From assembly GCF_000003855.2 (NCBI RefSeq), contig NW_003101670.1, positions 458,841 to 522,840 of the forward strand: a stretch of DNA of 64,000 bases, given 5' to 3'. The notes under the pieces were generated by a model. That model did no database searches. It was not told the DNA's origin and saw nothing but the letters and a program-made list of their open reading frames with translations. The position numbers and the translations under genes were made by a program. Origin of the DNA: Blastomyces gilchristii SLH14081. Lineage: Eukaryota; Ascomycota; Eurotiomycetes; Onygenales; Ajellomycetaceae. Shown here in pieces: positions 48,641 to 61,539 of this stretch (position 1 is the first letter of the stretch; every line of letters starts with the position of its first letter).

Positions 48641-51600
48641 TTAGCTCTCTCTTTTCAGAAGCAGTTCTCATCAGTCAAGAACTGCTGTTATAAATAATAT
48701 AGAACTCAGAGTTCAGATCAGTTGATTATAGCTGACTTATTTCACAAGATATTATCAGCTGCAGCTGTGAAATCTCTTATTAAGAATATTCTCAATCTCT
48801 CACTCAAGCTTATTATCTTCTTCTATAATGTCTGATAACTGTCAGTCAGAAATCAGCTGAGAAGAGAACAGATCAGTGATAATATAGCAGAGTAAGCTTG
48901 TATGAAATACATTATAAATCTCTGATAATATATTAAGATAATAGTTATAACTATCTAGAACTTCTATCACTTTATATCTGATATAATGATAATCTAGTAT
49001 ATGAAATGAATATATAATTTATATATTCTTAAGATTCAATTATATTAGATCTTCTATCTTATATTATTCTGCAGAGTCTTAGTAAACATTGATTCAGTTC
49101 TCTTAATCTTGTTTCATAGTTATTATAAAGATCTCTGCTCAATTATAAATATCTCAGAGCTTTATTACTATATTATCAGTGATCTAAATTGAACTATAGA
49201 GATTCAGTATGAACTGTGTAATCTTTAGAAGATTCAACACTTTTATATGATATCTATGTATAAGAAAGAACAGACTTATATCTGTTAAAATAGTATCTTA
49301 ACTGTTAATAGTAATCTCTGTGTATAGAAGAAGATCATATCAATTATCTTATAAGTAATTATAGAACTTATAAAGATAATTCTTTACAGTCTGAATTATC
49401 TGTTCTGATATATTATCAGTCTCAGAGTAATAGACAGTTGATAGATAGTATATAATCTTAAGAACTTGACAGATTCTAGTTCAGAGAGTGCTTATAAACT
49501 GACAGTTTTAATCTGATACTATAAATCTCAGTAATTCATATATCTGATAGAACAGACTCTGTAGAAAAGCTTCAGTGACTTATTCAGTATTTATCTTATT
49601 ACAAGATTTCAATATTACATCTTTACTTAATCAGTTCATAATAATTAGAATGTTTCTATAACTCTTACTCTTAGATAGATTAATAGTAAAGTTAATTACT
49701 ATATCTTATCAGATTCTATTAAAAATATTAAGTGATTTCAGTAGATCTTTTCTACAGTACTTTTATAAGATAATAGAAGAATAGTAATTACAGTTTCAGA
49801 TAAAGTATCTGATACTGTTTAATATCTCAGATTAATAGAACTCTTAGAAGATTATTCTATATAGTTATTTATAATCTGAATAGTCAGTTATATATGAATT
49901 ATACATCTCTTGCATTATCTGAGTGTGTAAGAGTTCAGAGTGAGAGACTCAGTATCATTCACAGAATCATAGAGTGTTATTATCATTAATTGAACATTCT
50001 AAGATGTCAGTTCTTATATATAATTCTGAGAGAAATCAGAGTGCTTCTTATTATACTGCTTCAGTAAGTACTTAGAGAAGTTCATCAGTTTGAGCTGTTA
50101 TATACTATAGCTTATCTAATGTAGATTCAGAAGAAGTTAAGATATCAGTGACAGTTCTAGTCAGAGAAGTATATATAGTGCTGTGAGCTGTTTTATCTTG
50201 ATTAACTAGTATCTTTGAATTCAAGAGTCAGTGCTCTTGATTCATTCAGTGAGTATCTGTTACATTGAATAATATATTCTGCTCTTATTATAAGAGAGTA
50301 TCTGTCATTGAGTTCTGACTGTCAGAACAGTAGTGTATTATAAAATGAAAGTAACTTAAGAACTCAGATTATCATATCTATCATTTAGTAAGTTTATAGA
50401 TAGTTATAAAGTATTTAAGATTCTTATAATTTATAACTATCTCAAATTCAGAGATACTTTGAAGTTCAGAGTCTCATTCTTCTAAATAGTATATAATTAT
50501 AAGAAGTTTCTTATCATAGATCTCATAATTGTATTCAGTGAGACTCAGTTTCTTAGATATAAAGATATATAATTATAGAATATCTTTATTATCATATTAC
50601 AATATCACTTCTTCTATTATATAGTCAGAGAAATCAGCTTCAATAACTGTCTTATAATCAGAATTAAATATTATCAGTAGAGAGATATTAATAAACATCT
50701 TCTTTATCTGTATAAATACAGCTTTGATGTCTGCTGATTATTGAAATACTGAGTCTTTCTTAGTGAGATCTGTAAGTGATCTTGTGATATCTGAGAAGTT
50801 TTATATAAATCACTGATAGAAGTTAGTAAATTTGATGAAGCTTTATACATCTTTCATAGTATATGAAGCTTCTTATTCAAGAATGATAAAGACTTTCTCA
50901 GAATTCATTCAAATTCTCTTATCAGCTTCTATAATAAAACTCAGATACTTGATACTCTTGACTTCAAAATCACACTTATTAATATCTATTAATAGTTCTG
51001 CTTCTTATAGCTGTTATAATATCTTTCACACATATTCTTGATATTCTTTTCTGAATTCATCAGTGAAGATGAGAATATCATCTAGATAAGTAGATACAAA
51101 CTTATTAAGAAAATCTCAGAGTACTCAGTTAATATACTTCTGAAATGTACTGAGAATATTAGTCAGTTCAAAGAGTGTGATTATTTATTCAAAGAGATTA
51201 TAATATGTTCAGAATACTGTAAGTTATTTATCTTCTTCAGTAATACAAATCTTATAAAATGTGATAATAATATCTAGTTTTATAAACTATTAAGCTCATC
51301 TGATCTGTGCTAAAGTTTTATTGATAAGAGATAAGAGATATTAATCTTTCTTTATCAATCTATTCAGATCTCAGTAGTTCACACAGAATCAGAGTTCTTT
51401 ATCTGATTTCTTTGCAAAGAGAATAGAGGCTGTGATGAAAGAGTTACTAATATGTATAAATTCTTTATTCAACAGATTATTGAGTGTCTTTCAAAGAAGA
51501 AGGAGTTTATCTTGAGATATATTATAAAGAGAGTCTCATAGCAGTTTGAGATTCTTATTATTCTTTTTCTCTAACTTGATACTATGATTCACTTCAGAAT

Positions 51601-53447
51601 CTCATAAGAGAGATATATTTATAATATTATCTTGTTAAAAGATATCTAGATATTCATAATATTATTGAGAGAGTTTTGTATGAGAATCTGTTATTATAAT
51701 ATGAAATAACTTTTCTAGAGCCTTTTTAATATTGATCAGACTGATGAAATAGATTGATATATAATTCTGCTATCAGTGAACTTGTCAGTGACTCTGTCAG
51801 TGATTTTGATAATAACTTCTTTTTCAGAGTATTTTGTATATGTTGACAGAGATCTGTATCAGATTCATAATCTTATAAATATCATCTTCATGAACTCTAT
51901 CATTGTTAGGGAATATCAAGCTTCTGTTTCAAGTATTCAATAAGATGCCTTGTTCAGATAGTCAGACAAGTTCTAACATAAGATTGTAATTAAGATTATC
52001 AACTTTATATATATAGACATCTTCATATTAATGTTCTCTCACATCTATAGTTAGCTTTATTATATAACAGATACAAATGTTCTTTGAATCATTAAATTCT
52101 GTGAGAAGTTGAGATTTTAATAGAGAAATACACTGAAGGTTATAATATCTTACAACTAAAGATTTTATCATTATATAGTAGTATAGACTGCTGTCTATCA
52201 TGGCTTTCATATTATATATGTTATTAATCACAGTAGATACAAGAATTACATTTATTATCATCTTCTCTTCAAATTGTTGTCATCTGATCTCTTCAAGCTT
52301 CTGTTTACAAATTTGAACAGAAGCTAATCTTTTCTCTATTTTACTGAGATATTCTTATAGTTATCTTCTGAATCTTTCTTCACTGCAATGTAATTAGTAT
52401 GAACAGGCACTGATCTTTCTCTCAAGTGTGAAGATACATAGATTAATCAGTAGTTGAAAGTAATATGTTCTGATCAGTTACAGTTGATACACACTTCATA
52501 TTAATATTGATTGATGACTTCTTCAGAAGTGATCTCAGAAACTTGAAAGCCTGTTTAAATAATAAAAACTCTTGCTTATGTATAGACATTTGAATCTATT
52601 CAGTTCATGACATCTGCATCATTGCTGTTACTTCTCTTCAGCACAGGTGTATAAGTGACTGAGATGTAATGTCTTCTATCACTGTTCTGTATACTCTTAA
52701 GCTTGATGAGACAGTCATTCAATGTTCAGAGCTGTGTGCAGAAGTCTTCATAAGTCTGGTCTTTGTCTACACTTACAAGAATCTGTAAGAGTTCAAAAGT
52801 CAATGTCTTCTTGAGCATGCTAATCTTTATTCAATTCTCTCAAGATTGATCACCTGCTTCTAGAATCTTGATGTTGAAGTCAGGGATAAATGTTGTAAGA
52901 GAAGTGTTTCTCTATCAGACACTCTGTAATCAATCTAATACTTTCTATTACATGGCAGTGTCTCAGAACAGAATATCAAGATGTTTCATGATATTGTCAG
53001 GCATTCTCAACGCTGATTCACATGCTTATCAGCTATTTGTTATTGTTGTAATTTCAACATTGCTCGGAGTCACTGTGACATCGCATCTATGCTCGCGTTC
53101 GAGAGTTTCATATTATTGTTAGACATGGTTATATCGATCATCAGATGTGTGATATCTGTGAAAGTGTAATTGTATTCTCATACATCTGAGTGTCAGAACT
53201 CTTGAGTCTTTCACTGACATTCTTTTGTAAGATCTTATTCTCTTTGTAAGATCTTGTTGCAGGGTCAGAGTGACTGATAAGCAAGCTTCTATCTGAGAAC
53301 TCAGTGTTCACTTAACTATTTAACTGTTTCTCTATTTCTTATACATTGTTACACATTTGAATATCTCTCAATGAATAATCATTTCTAATGAGAAGACAAT
53401 GTGTGAATAATTGTTTTCTAATAAGAAGACAATAAACATTTTTATAG
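48641..53447 (-). pseudogene. Degenerate gag-pol region of the gypsy element
   Basis: Minus-strand internal region in the order gag (right), reverse transcriptase (centre), then RNase H and integrase expected to the left. The gag start region is traceable near 53100-53125 on the minus strand. The zinc knuckle is near 52465-52491 and the RT catalytic box at 51065-51088. Frames are broken by many TGA/TAA/TAG codons at sites where CGA, CAA or CAG would be expected, the typical RIP outcome. The integrase HHCC/DDE residues could not be placed with confidence. Confidence 0.7.
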
Positions 53448-53756
53448 TGTAAGAGGCCTACACTGAATAGATTGATATTATATTGATAGGTCTTATTTAA
53501 CAAAGATAAAAATATTAGAGAAGGAAAGAAAGAGAAAGTGCAAGAATCAGTGATTGAGATGGATATTTATACATGTATGTGATGGCATACACAGTGGAGC
53601 TTTGAGGTGGAAGAATATACACGCGTTTATAGCGGCCGAGGATCAGTGATTGAGAATGGCTGAGAATCGGAGTGTATGTGTTCGAGAATGAAGTGGTTGA
53701 AATCTGTGGAGTGTAACGAAATAGTCTATATGATTGATCGGGCGCAGCCCGCCACA
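53448..53756. repeat. LTR (right copy, 5' LTR of the minus-strand gypsy element)
   Basis: The less mutated LTR copy, with GC-rich ends (gggcgcagcccgccaca). Read on the minus strand it starts TGTGGCGGGCTGCGCCCG and ends GGCCTCTTACA. Confidence 0.85.
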
Positions 53757-53761
53757 TCTGT
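53757..53761. repeat. Target site duplication TCTGT, right of gypsy element
   Basis: Matches 48325-48329 exactly and abuts the right LTR. Confidence 0.8.
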
Positions 53762-56643
53762 AATAGAATGAGTGTATATCAGATTGTCATCTCTGCAGAC
53801 TGCAGCAGATGATTTCAAATCTGAAATTCATAAATATTAAAAGAATGTTTAAAAAGTTATAAATATTAAAGCTGTAATTATATTTAATAGTAATAACTAT
53901 AAGATCTGATGTATAGAAATTCTTATAGATACTAAAGTTATTAACAGATCTGATATTCTTATAAAAAATCAACAAGTCTGCTCAGAAGACATCAGTCAAG
54001 ACATATTAAGTACTGAAAAATAAAGCATTTATATTAAAGTACTGTATTACTATATGTTACAGTTCTTATTAGAGTCTGTATATATAATTATTGAAACTCT
54101 TAAGTCAAATAACATAGCTATATTATAAGAAAGAATTAAAGTTGAATATACTGTCTCACTTACAGAGAAATATATAAATATTATGAAAGAATTGATTATC
54201 TTACATATCAAAGATAATAATTATCTAGTATTTCAGAGAAGATTTCATTATCTAGTTACATATTATAAGAAATTAATAAATAACTTGAAGAACTTCTATT
54301 ATAATCTCTTTCTTATTAATCTGAAGAAGTATTAAAAATCTTTTATTAAGATATATTTAGATAATTTTTATACATCTGATCAGAACTTTATATACAATAT
54401 TGATATTAATAATTTTATAACGCAGTTGATAAACTGTATAAGTAAGTTCAGAAACAAACATTCTAAGTCTTAGTAAGTTAATATAGTTATTATAACTTTT
54501 ACTACATCATCTATATAAAGTTTCAAATGTGAGATATGCAGTTTAAGATAATATTAAAAAAACATTTATTAATATCTGCATTCAGAACTTACTAATGAAC
54601 AGTGATATAAGTTAAATAAGAAATATATTATTATATCTGAGAAGAATAATAGTAATAATACCAGCAGACATAGTAAGTGAAAGAATAAAAAGAAGAATAC
54701 AGATAATAAGAAGAAAGAATTCTCTGATCTTATAATCTATCAACCTGCAGCTATTAATGTAGCAATCGCATTTTCAGCAACTATTGATATAACAAGCAAG
54801 TCTTGATTTCTTGACACATGTGTAAGTTTTCACATAACAGATAAAAAAAAGTCTCTCATACAGTGAAAGATATATAATGATAATATAAAGATTTATATAC
54901 TGAACAGAGGTTACAGTTATATTAAAGAGATCAGTGATCTTCTTCTAAAATCTGAAAAGAGAGATATCACTGGCTGTAATATTTATTATATTCTTAATCT
55001 CACAGTCAATCTATTACCATTCATCAGATTGAAGAATCGGAGTTTTTAATATAAGCTTTCAAGCTTGAATACTCTGTTCTATTTCATTATTAAAGTATTA
55101 AATAAAGTGATTTTCACTGCAATTCATACATCTCAGAACTTAATTTATAAAATAGTTAAGAGAATATTAGAAGTTGATATAATCATCATATACCTTATAA
55201 GTCTAAAGCAGTCTATTTCACAGTGAAATTATATATGTATGATAATAACTATACTAAAGCTATAATCACTATTAATGACAATAATCTTATCACTAATCAA
55301 TCTCAATCTCAATCTTGAGAATCATCTATAACTCTGAAAATACTTGCAGAGTAACACATTAATCTGAGATATACACACAGAAGCTATTATAGTATTAATA
55401 AAGAATTCACTATATAGCATCTATATCAAAGACATCAAGATCAATTTCTTTCACAACACCTGTATTAAAGAAAGTATGATATGTAAATACTTAATCACTT
55501 TCATGCTACAGACTGTACAGTTAATGAAGTGAATTCATATCAATCTTGCAGATAACAGGTAAATATTAAGTGAGTCTACAGATTACTCTGTTGAATTGTG
55601 ACAGAGTAATAAATATTACATATTAATCACAGATGATATGATCAGATATAGATGAATCTATTTCTTATACATCAAGAATCAAGCTTATAATTACTATATA
55701 TACTGAGTTCAATTCATGAAGAACTTAGGTTTTACTGCATCAGTATATATCAGAACTGATGTTAATAATATATTCAGATTTATAAAGATTACAGTATTAT
55801 TCATTAATTATAAAACAGTATAAGAATTAACTACTTCTTAATCATCATATCAAGATGATGTATCTGAGTGTGAAATACATACAATTATAACATACATCAG
55901 AGCAGTTCTCATTAGTAAGAAGATTCTGAAGAAATTTTGAATGAATATTCTGAAAACAGTTGTTTCAATTATAAATAATACACTCACATCTACAGTTCTA
56001 TATAATGAGAAGTATTGATCTGCAGTTATAGATAATAATAGTAAAGAGACTATTCGTAGCTCTTATACAATTTCTTTTTCAGTATTAATGAATATCTCAC
56101 TGTAGATCACACATTTCTACAAGCTTGAAACTGATGTTTTTACTCATCTTTATGAATTGTAGAAGTCATTGAACAAGTTGTCTACATGAGTTGATTTATA
56201 TAAACTTATCAGATTCTGTGAATATTCAATCTATTGCTTATAGAGTTCTATAACAGATAAAATCATTGACACAAGTGATGTGATTTTCCTCACAAAAGTG
56301 TAAGAAATGCTGAAAGACATTACTATAACTGCGGCAACTAACACTGTTTCTACTATCTATTTAATGAAGAATTCGGACATTTCTGAATTGATAAATACAG
56401 ATTGAATACAGTCTGCAAAGATATTTACAGCTTACACTCTCATTCTCATTACTGATTCTCTTTCAAAATTATATAAGAATGCTATGAATAGATCAGAAGA
56501 AGTAGAAGATTATTAAAAGAGATTAATATAATATAAAATATCTGATCTTAAGAGATGCAAGATCTGAGTACTTATTTCATATTCTGATATCTTATATAGT
56601 AAATCAGTGATATCTGACTACTAAATATTTATTAAAAAGAACT
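53762..56643 (+). mobile_element. Ty1/copia retrotransposon fragment (gag, protease, integrase), degenerate
   Basis: Plus-strand remnants follow copia order. A gag end and Lys/Asn-rich linker (about 54530-54770) are followed by a protease-like block reading FLDTCVSFHITD (about 54807-54842), where copia proteases have a W-LDSGAS-H pattern. A pre-integrase and integrase core follow; HINLAD (about 55527-55545) stands where HIDLAGP is usual, and YYILITDDMIRYRWIYFL-like sequence lies at about 55614-55665 with one stop. An integrase C-terminal block (LYELQKSLNKLS..., I-FCEYS) reaches about 56270. Reverse transcriptase is absent: the sequence is cut at 56643 by the second gypsy LTR. Internal stops make it non-coding. 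Its left part is separated by the first gypsy insertion at 48325. Confidence 0.75.
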
Positions 56644-56981
56644 TGTGGCGGGCTGCGCCTGATCAATCATATAGACTATTTCATTACACTTCACAGATTA
56701 CACTTCACAGATTACACTTCACAGATTTCAACTGCTTCATTCTTGAACATATACACTCTGATTCTCAGTCATTCTCAATTATCAATTCTCAGCTATTACA
56801 AACATGTATAGATTCTTCTGCTCTAAAGCTTCATTATATACATCATCACATACATGTATAAATATTCACTTTGATTGCTGATTCTCATACTTTCTCTTTC
56901 TTTTTCTTCTCTAACATTTTTCTCTTTATTATATAAGACCTATCAATATTATACTGATCTATTCAGTATAGGCTTCTTATA
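56644..56981 (+). repeat. Inverted LTR copy with internal triplication
   Basis: About 30 bp longer than its relatives because the 14 bp unit acacttcacagatt occurs three times in tandem (56686-56727) where the others have one copy. The outer end tgtggcgggctgcgcc is intact; the inner end is mutated (ggcttcttata for ggcctcttaca). Confidence 0.8.
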
Positions 56982-57288
56982 CTAGAAAAACATTCATTAT
57001 CTTCTTATTAGAAATGATTATTCACATATTATCTTCTTATTAGAAATGATTACTCACTGAGATATCTGAACATGTAACAATGTATAAGAAATAGAGAAAC
57101 AGTTAAACAGTTAAGTGAACACTGAGTTCTTAGATAGAAGCTTGCTTATCAGTCACTCTGACCTTATAATAAGATCTTACAAAGAGAGTAAGATCTTATA
57201 AGAGAATATCAGTGAAAGACTCAAGAGTTCTAACATCTCAGATATATGAGATATTTATACAATTACACATTCAACAATTAATATAACT
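56644..57288 (+). mobile_element. Second gypsy copy, 5' LTR and leader only
   Basis: Same family as 48330-53756 but in the opposite orientation. The LTR is at 56644-56981 and the leader continues to about 57275 (attattatcttcttattag..., taagatcttacaaagag), matching the reverse complement of about 53160-53447. Similarity stops near 57288, before gag, where the unclassified repeat begins. No 3' LTR is seen in the window. Preceding bases GAACT would be the target duplication, but no partner is available. Confidence 0.75.
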
Positions 57289-57985
57289 GTGATTCAAAGA
57301 TTGCTTGAGTCAGTGTACAATTACAGGCGTGCGCCGGCTTCTTATATACTGTACACTAAATTAATTGATGGCTGCTATGACCTCTTTACATTCATAAGCA
57401 AGTTCAGAAGCAGCTGTGTTATTATTCAACAGTTGTACATTCTTCTGAATCACATCCTCTCTCATCAGATTCAGTCATACTTACATAATTGTGATATTCA
57501 TTCTAGCTTCATGTGAATTAGTGTGTCACTAGTGTTCATGATTGTGTGATCTATTTCTGATTTGACTAGCATTCTGTGTACACTCTCACAAAGAAACTTT
57601 CATTATATTATATCACTTATTCACTAACTTTTCTCATTCTTCAATCATCTTCTTCATTATCATCATCATTGAATGCTATTATCTTATTCAAGATTACTAT
57701 CTCTTCTTCTATTTAATATCTTTTATTCATTTATCTATCATATTATACATGTTTCTGGTGATGATCTCTTATTCTTATAACAAGTGTTATTGTAGTACTC
57801 ATACTGAGCAGTTCATTAGCAGTAAGTGTAATATGTTGTGAAATATGATCAGAACTTGTTTTCTTCTAATAATTATCAGAATATATTATTATGAATGACA
57901 TATCTTCTCTATCTTCTTATACATTCTTGACTGTTTTTCTTCTCAGTGAACTTCTGATTGTGTTTTCTGACATGATTTTATATCA

Positions 57986-58438
57986 ATGCAGATACTGATG
58001 TTTGTTTTTATTTATATAGAATTTTCACATATTGACAGATCTGTGTTCACTGATAATTATGATCTCAATATTGAATCATTGATTGAGAACTTGAAGAATG
58101 TGATAATGAAGAAATTACTCATACTATATATAGCTGAGTCTTTTATATTCTCTTCTGTTCTTTCTGTTTCTTTCTCTGCTACTCTCTCTCAATCTTCTAC
58201 ACCTGTCTCTGTGTCTGATTCTCTCACTTCTGCTACCTCTGTTCTCATAACTCTCACTCTCACTACTTCTACTCTCTCTGATTCTGTTATCTCTGCTTTC
58301 ATTATCAGCTCTCTCTGTTTTAAGAAGATATTGTATAAACTTAATGAATTATGTTTCTCAGTGTATATACTTTTATTCTTCTTATTAATCTCTAGAATAA
58401 TTTATTATACAAAGACTGTATATAATATAACTATCTAG
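57986..58438 (+). pseudogene. ORF remnant A of the unclassified repeat, copy 1 (150 aa)
   Basis: An acidic helical start (NIESLIENLKNVIMKKL) precedes a long Ser/Thr-rich tract and a hydrophobic end (YTKTVYNITI). The same layout is found at 61540-61989. The Ser-richness may partly come from RIP changing Pro codons to Ser. No known domain. Confidence 0.4.
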
Positions 58439-58768
58439 AGCTCAGTCACAGACACTGATTATTATATTCATTTTAAATATTTATAATAAAGTAATTATTT
58501 ATTTATACTGAAGAATCACTCTCTCTCTTAACAGTGTTAAAATCATAAATCTTTCTTTTTTCATCTTCTCTTTCTAATGCTGATTTTTCTGTTTTTAGAA
58601 GAAATTATTATGAGTTTTATTATACATAAAGTCATGATATTCACAGATATCAAGAAACTTTTTATAACAGTAAAGTTTAATATTAGAGAGATATCTACTC
58701 TAATAAATTTCTTCAAAATAATAGATCTGTATCAGTCTATTCTCTGATATCTGTTATCTGACTTTGTA

Positions 58769-59020
58769 ATGCAGATAAAAGATATCTGTGTTTTCAGAAA
58801 CAGAAACATAAATATTGTACTCTTTTACATCTGCAGATGTGAGACTTGTACATCTTGTCTGAGATGTTATTATAGAAATAAGCTGTTCACATACTATATT
58901 CTACTTTCTATATTCTCTTATATTTCTCTCTCTCTTTCTGAGAAGTCTCATGTGTGTTGTAATTATGTATACAACTCTAAGATCAGTAAGTATTCATTCA
59001 GTAACTGTTCTCATCTCTGA
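58769..59020 (+). pseudogene. ORF remnant B of the unclassified repeat, copy 1 (83 aa)
   Basis: Cys-rich and aromatic (CETCTSCLRCYYRNKLF, CCNYVYNSKISKYSFSNC), which hints at a former zinc-binding region. It corresponds to 62707-62958 in copy 2. No family identified. Confidence 0.4.
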
Positions 59021-59063
59021 TTTTGTGATTTTTATACACTAATAATGATTCTTAGTTACTTCA

Positions 59064-59435
59064 GTGTCAGAGATTATTCTAATTAAAGATGATAACACTG
59101 CTGAGACTACTCTCTTCTATCTTCAAGCTTCTCTCATCACTTTCTCTCTCTTCTCTGTGAGAAAGATTGTGCATATACTGAGTCATAAGTATTCAGCTCT
59201 GAGTGACTTCTGTTATTATTTATTCAGTTCTTTATTCTCTTCTTTTTCTGTTTCTTTCATCTCTGTTTTCTCTGTCTTGACTTCTGGTTCTGCAAGTCTC
59301 ATGCTCTTCTTCAATTTTTCTACACATATATGTACACATTTCTATATTAGCATTTCAGTCAATCTTGTAATAAATGACATTAATGTCATACACAGAGCAG
59401 TAGAGGAATTGAAGACATGCACAGCATTGTTATAA
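59064..59435 (+). pseudogene. ORF remnant C of the unclassified repeat, copy 1 (123 aa)
   Basis: Its end reads as an amphipathic helix (VNLVINDINVIHRAVEELKT), also found at 63107-63418 and again in the tandem copy after 63713. No known domain. Confidence 0.4.
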
Positions 59436-59869
59436 GAGTGGCTTACAGCTCTCAAATTTCTTGCAGATGTCAAGTTTTGAGATTTCCTCTATTTTTTAAC
59501 ATTTTTCAAGTGATGTGACATTGGAAATAGATTAAATGTGTGATGTATAAAAATAAATGAGATGTATAATAATATTTTGTCTTTTACAGCTAACTCTTAC
59601 AGTGGACAATCAATTCATTATCTCTTGAGTCATCTTCTTTTCTTTTCTTACACTTTTTCTTTATCTGCTAGTTACTACTCTTACACAACCTCTATATAAT
59701 ACAGTGTTCAGTGACTAGATTCAGCAGCTTTCATCTTTTATAATTCTGTCTCATATATTATACTGTCTCTCTTCACCTGCTCAGATTACTACAGTGAATG
59801 ACTCATTGAATCTAACCTCACTCAATTTCTGAGTGTCTTCAGAGGTTAAGATGACTTGATCTCATACAT

Positions 59870-60824
59870 TGTCACGCCCCTGGCCGCGTCAAGGCCTCAC
59901 TGCGGTTTCACACGGCTCATCACTTTCATGCGGATGATTTCATTCTGTCTGAACTGGTTTTCAATCACTCTATGACATCATTCAAATATATCATAGAAAG
60001 ATTCAATTGATGAATATGAGAACCTCACTTCTATACAAGATCAGCAGATTACTCTTTCTTGATAGTGAGACACTGCTGAGATATCACTTCAGCTATTCTC
60101 ACTCATGAAATGAGAGAAGAGTATTCACTTATTATCTATATAGAATAGCTAGATGCTGACTTCTTATTAAAGAAGTCAGTGATTTATCTCTTTCTTCTAT
60201 AGAAATATATATAAGAGTTACTGCATTTCTCATACAATCTTCTTAATATACTAAGTATCATATCTGTGATATTCTTACAATAACTCTGTAGTCTATGAGC
60301 TCACTATTCAAGTAAGATAGTCAAGCTCACTTATACAGTTTCTTAAATAACTATCTCTATATAATGCTGCTAACTAGTCACTGCTTCAGTTTCATTATAT
60401 TATAATTTAAATCACTCAATCTGATTACAAGTTTGAATCAGTTAAGCTCTAACAGACTGATATAATTTTATATACTCATACTGAGACTGATCTGATCTCA
60501 TTCTCTGAGAGAAACTTTACATTATCTTCTAGAGTGTATACATCTCTACTCTGACAGAAATCTGAGATTTCTGAAACTGCTGTATATTTTAATATAAGCT
60601 CTTCAACTGTTCTATTACTGCTGTAGTCTCTACACATCTACATCTATTATAAAAATAGAGAGATTAAGATCAGAGATTCTCTGAGATATAAGAGAAATAT
60701 ATTATCTGAATTTCACAGCTTTACTTATACTCTTGAATAGAAATTTCACCTTAATCTGAGTTAGTATAATACTTATAAGATATAAGTAATATATATTATC
60801 AATCTTCTTGAAGACATCTCTACA
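59870..60824. mobile_element. LTR-like segment between the two repeat copies
   Basis: Begins TGTCACGCCCCTGGCCGCG, a start of the kind seen in many fungal LTRs and one of the few GC-rich patches in the block (59870-59940). It ends around ctctaca at 60824, where the second repeat copy starts shortly after. Length is about 0.95 kb. Flanking bases (tacat and actat) do not form a clear target duplication and there is no second LTR, so a solo LTR is suspected but not shown. The interior is AT-rich with nothing coding. Confidence 0.35.
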
Positions 60825-61539
60825 ACTATGTGATTCAAAGGTTGCTTAAGCCAGTGTACGATTACAGGTGTACGCCGGCTTCTTATATATTGTAATATCA
60901 TATGCTAAATTAATTAGTGGCTGCTATGACCCTCTTTACACTCATAAGCAAGTTCAGAAGCGGCTGTGTTATTATCCGATGATCATACATTCTTTCAAAC
61001 CACATTCTCTCTCATCAGATTCAGTCACGCTCATGTGATCATGACATCCGCTCTAGCTTCATGCAGATTAGCATGTCACTAGTGTTCATAATTATATGAT
61101 CTATTTCTGATTCAGCTAGCATTCTGTGTATACTCTTATAAAGAAACTTTCACTATATTACACTACTTATTCACTAACTTTTCTCATTCTTCAATCATCT
61201 TCTTCATCATTGTTATCATTGAATGCTATCATCATTTCATCTCAGATTACTGTCTCTTCTTCTGTTCAATATCTTCTATCTGTTTATCTATCACATTATA
61301 CACATTTCTGGCAATGACTTCTCATTTCCATAACAAGCATCATTGTAGTGCTCATACCAGGCAGTTCATTAGCAGTAAGTATAACATGTTGTGAAATATA
61401 TATGATCAGAACTTATTTATCTTCTAATGATTATCAGAATATATTATCATGAATGATATATCTTCTTCATCTTCTTGTATATTCTTAACTGTTTTTCTTC
61501 TCAGTGAGTTTCTGATCATGTTTTCTGACATGATTTTAC

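Larger units (their letters stand above)
48330..53756 (-). mobile_element. Ty3/gypsy LTR retrotransposon, complete length but RIP-inactivated
   Basis: A 5.4 kb element bounded by two direct ~310 bp LTRs (48330-48640 and 53448-53756) that begin TGTAAGAGG and end with CA-type termini (gcagcccgccaca; mutated to gcagtctgtcata in the left copy). It is flanked by the 5 bp direct repeat TCTGT (48325-48329 and 53757-53761). Coding is on the minus strand, so the right LTR is the 5' LTR. A reverse-transcriptase core YLDDILIF is readable on the minus strand at 51065-51088, and a CCHC-like gag zinc knuckle (CINC...H) at about 52465-52491. Stop codons throughout the frames show it cannot make its own proteins. 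It inserted into copia-derived sequence. Confidence 0.85.
57289..59869 (+). mobile_element. Unclassified repeat element, copy 1
   Basis: Starts at gtgattcaaag and runs about 2.58 kb. A second direct copy starts at 60830. Three coding-like open segments occur in the same order and orientation in both copies (57986-58438, 58769-59020, 59064-59435), so the plus strand was probably coding. No reverse transcriptase, transposase or LTR was recognised. Differences between copies are largely transitions. Copy 1 extends past the point where copy 2 enters a tandem duplication. Confidence 0.6.

Noticed and set aside
53515..53757. ORFs inside LTRs (also 56643-56861)
   Set aside because: The two share MWRAAPDQSYRLF only because they are copies of the same LTR in opposite orientation; LTRs of this type do not encode proteins.
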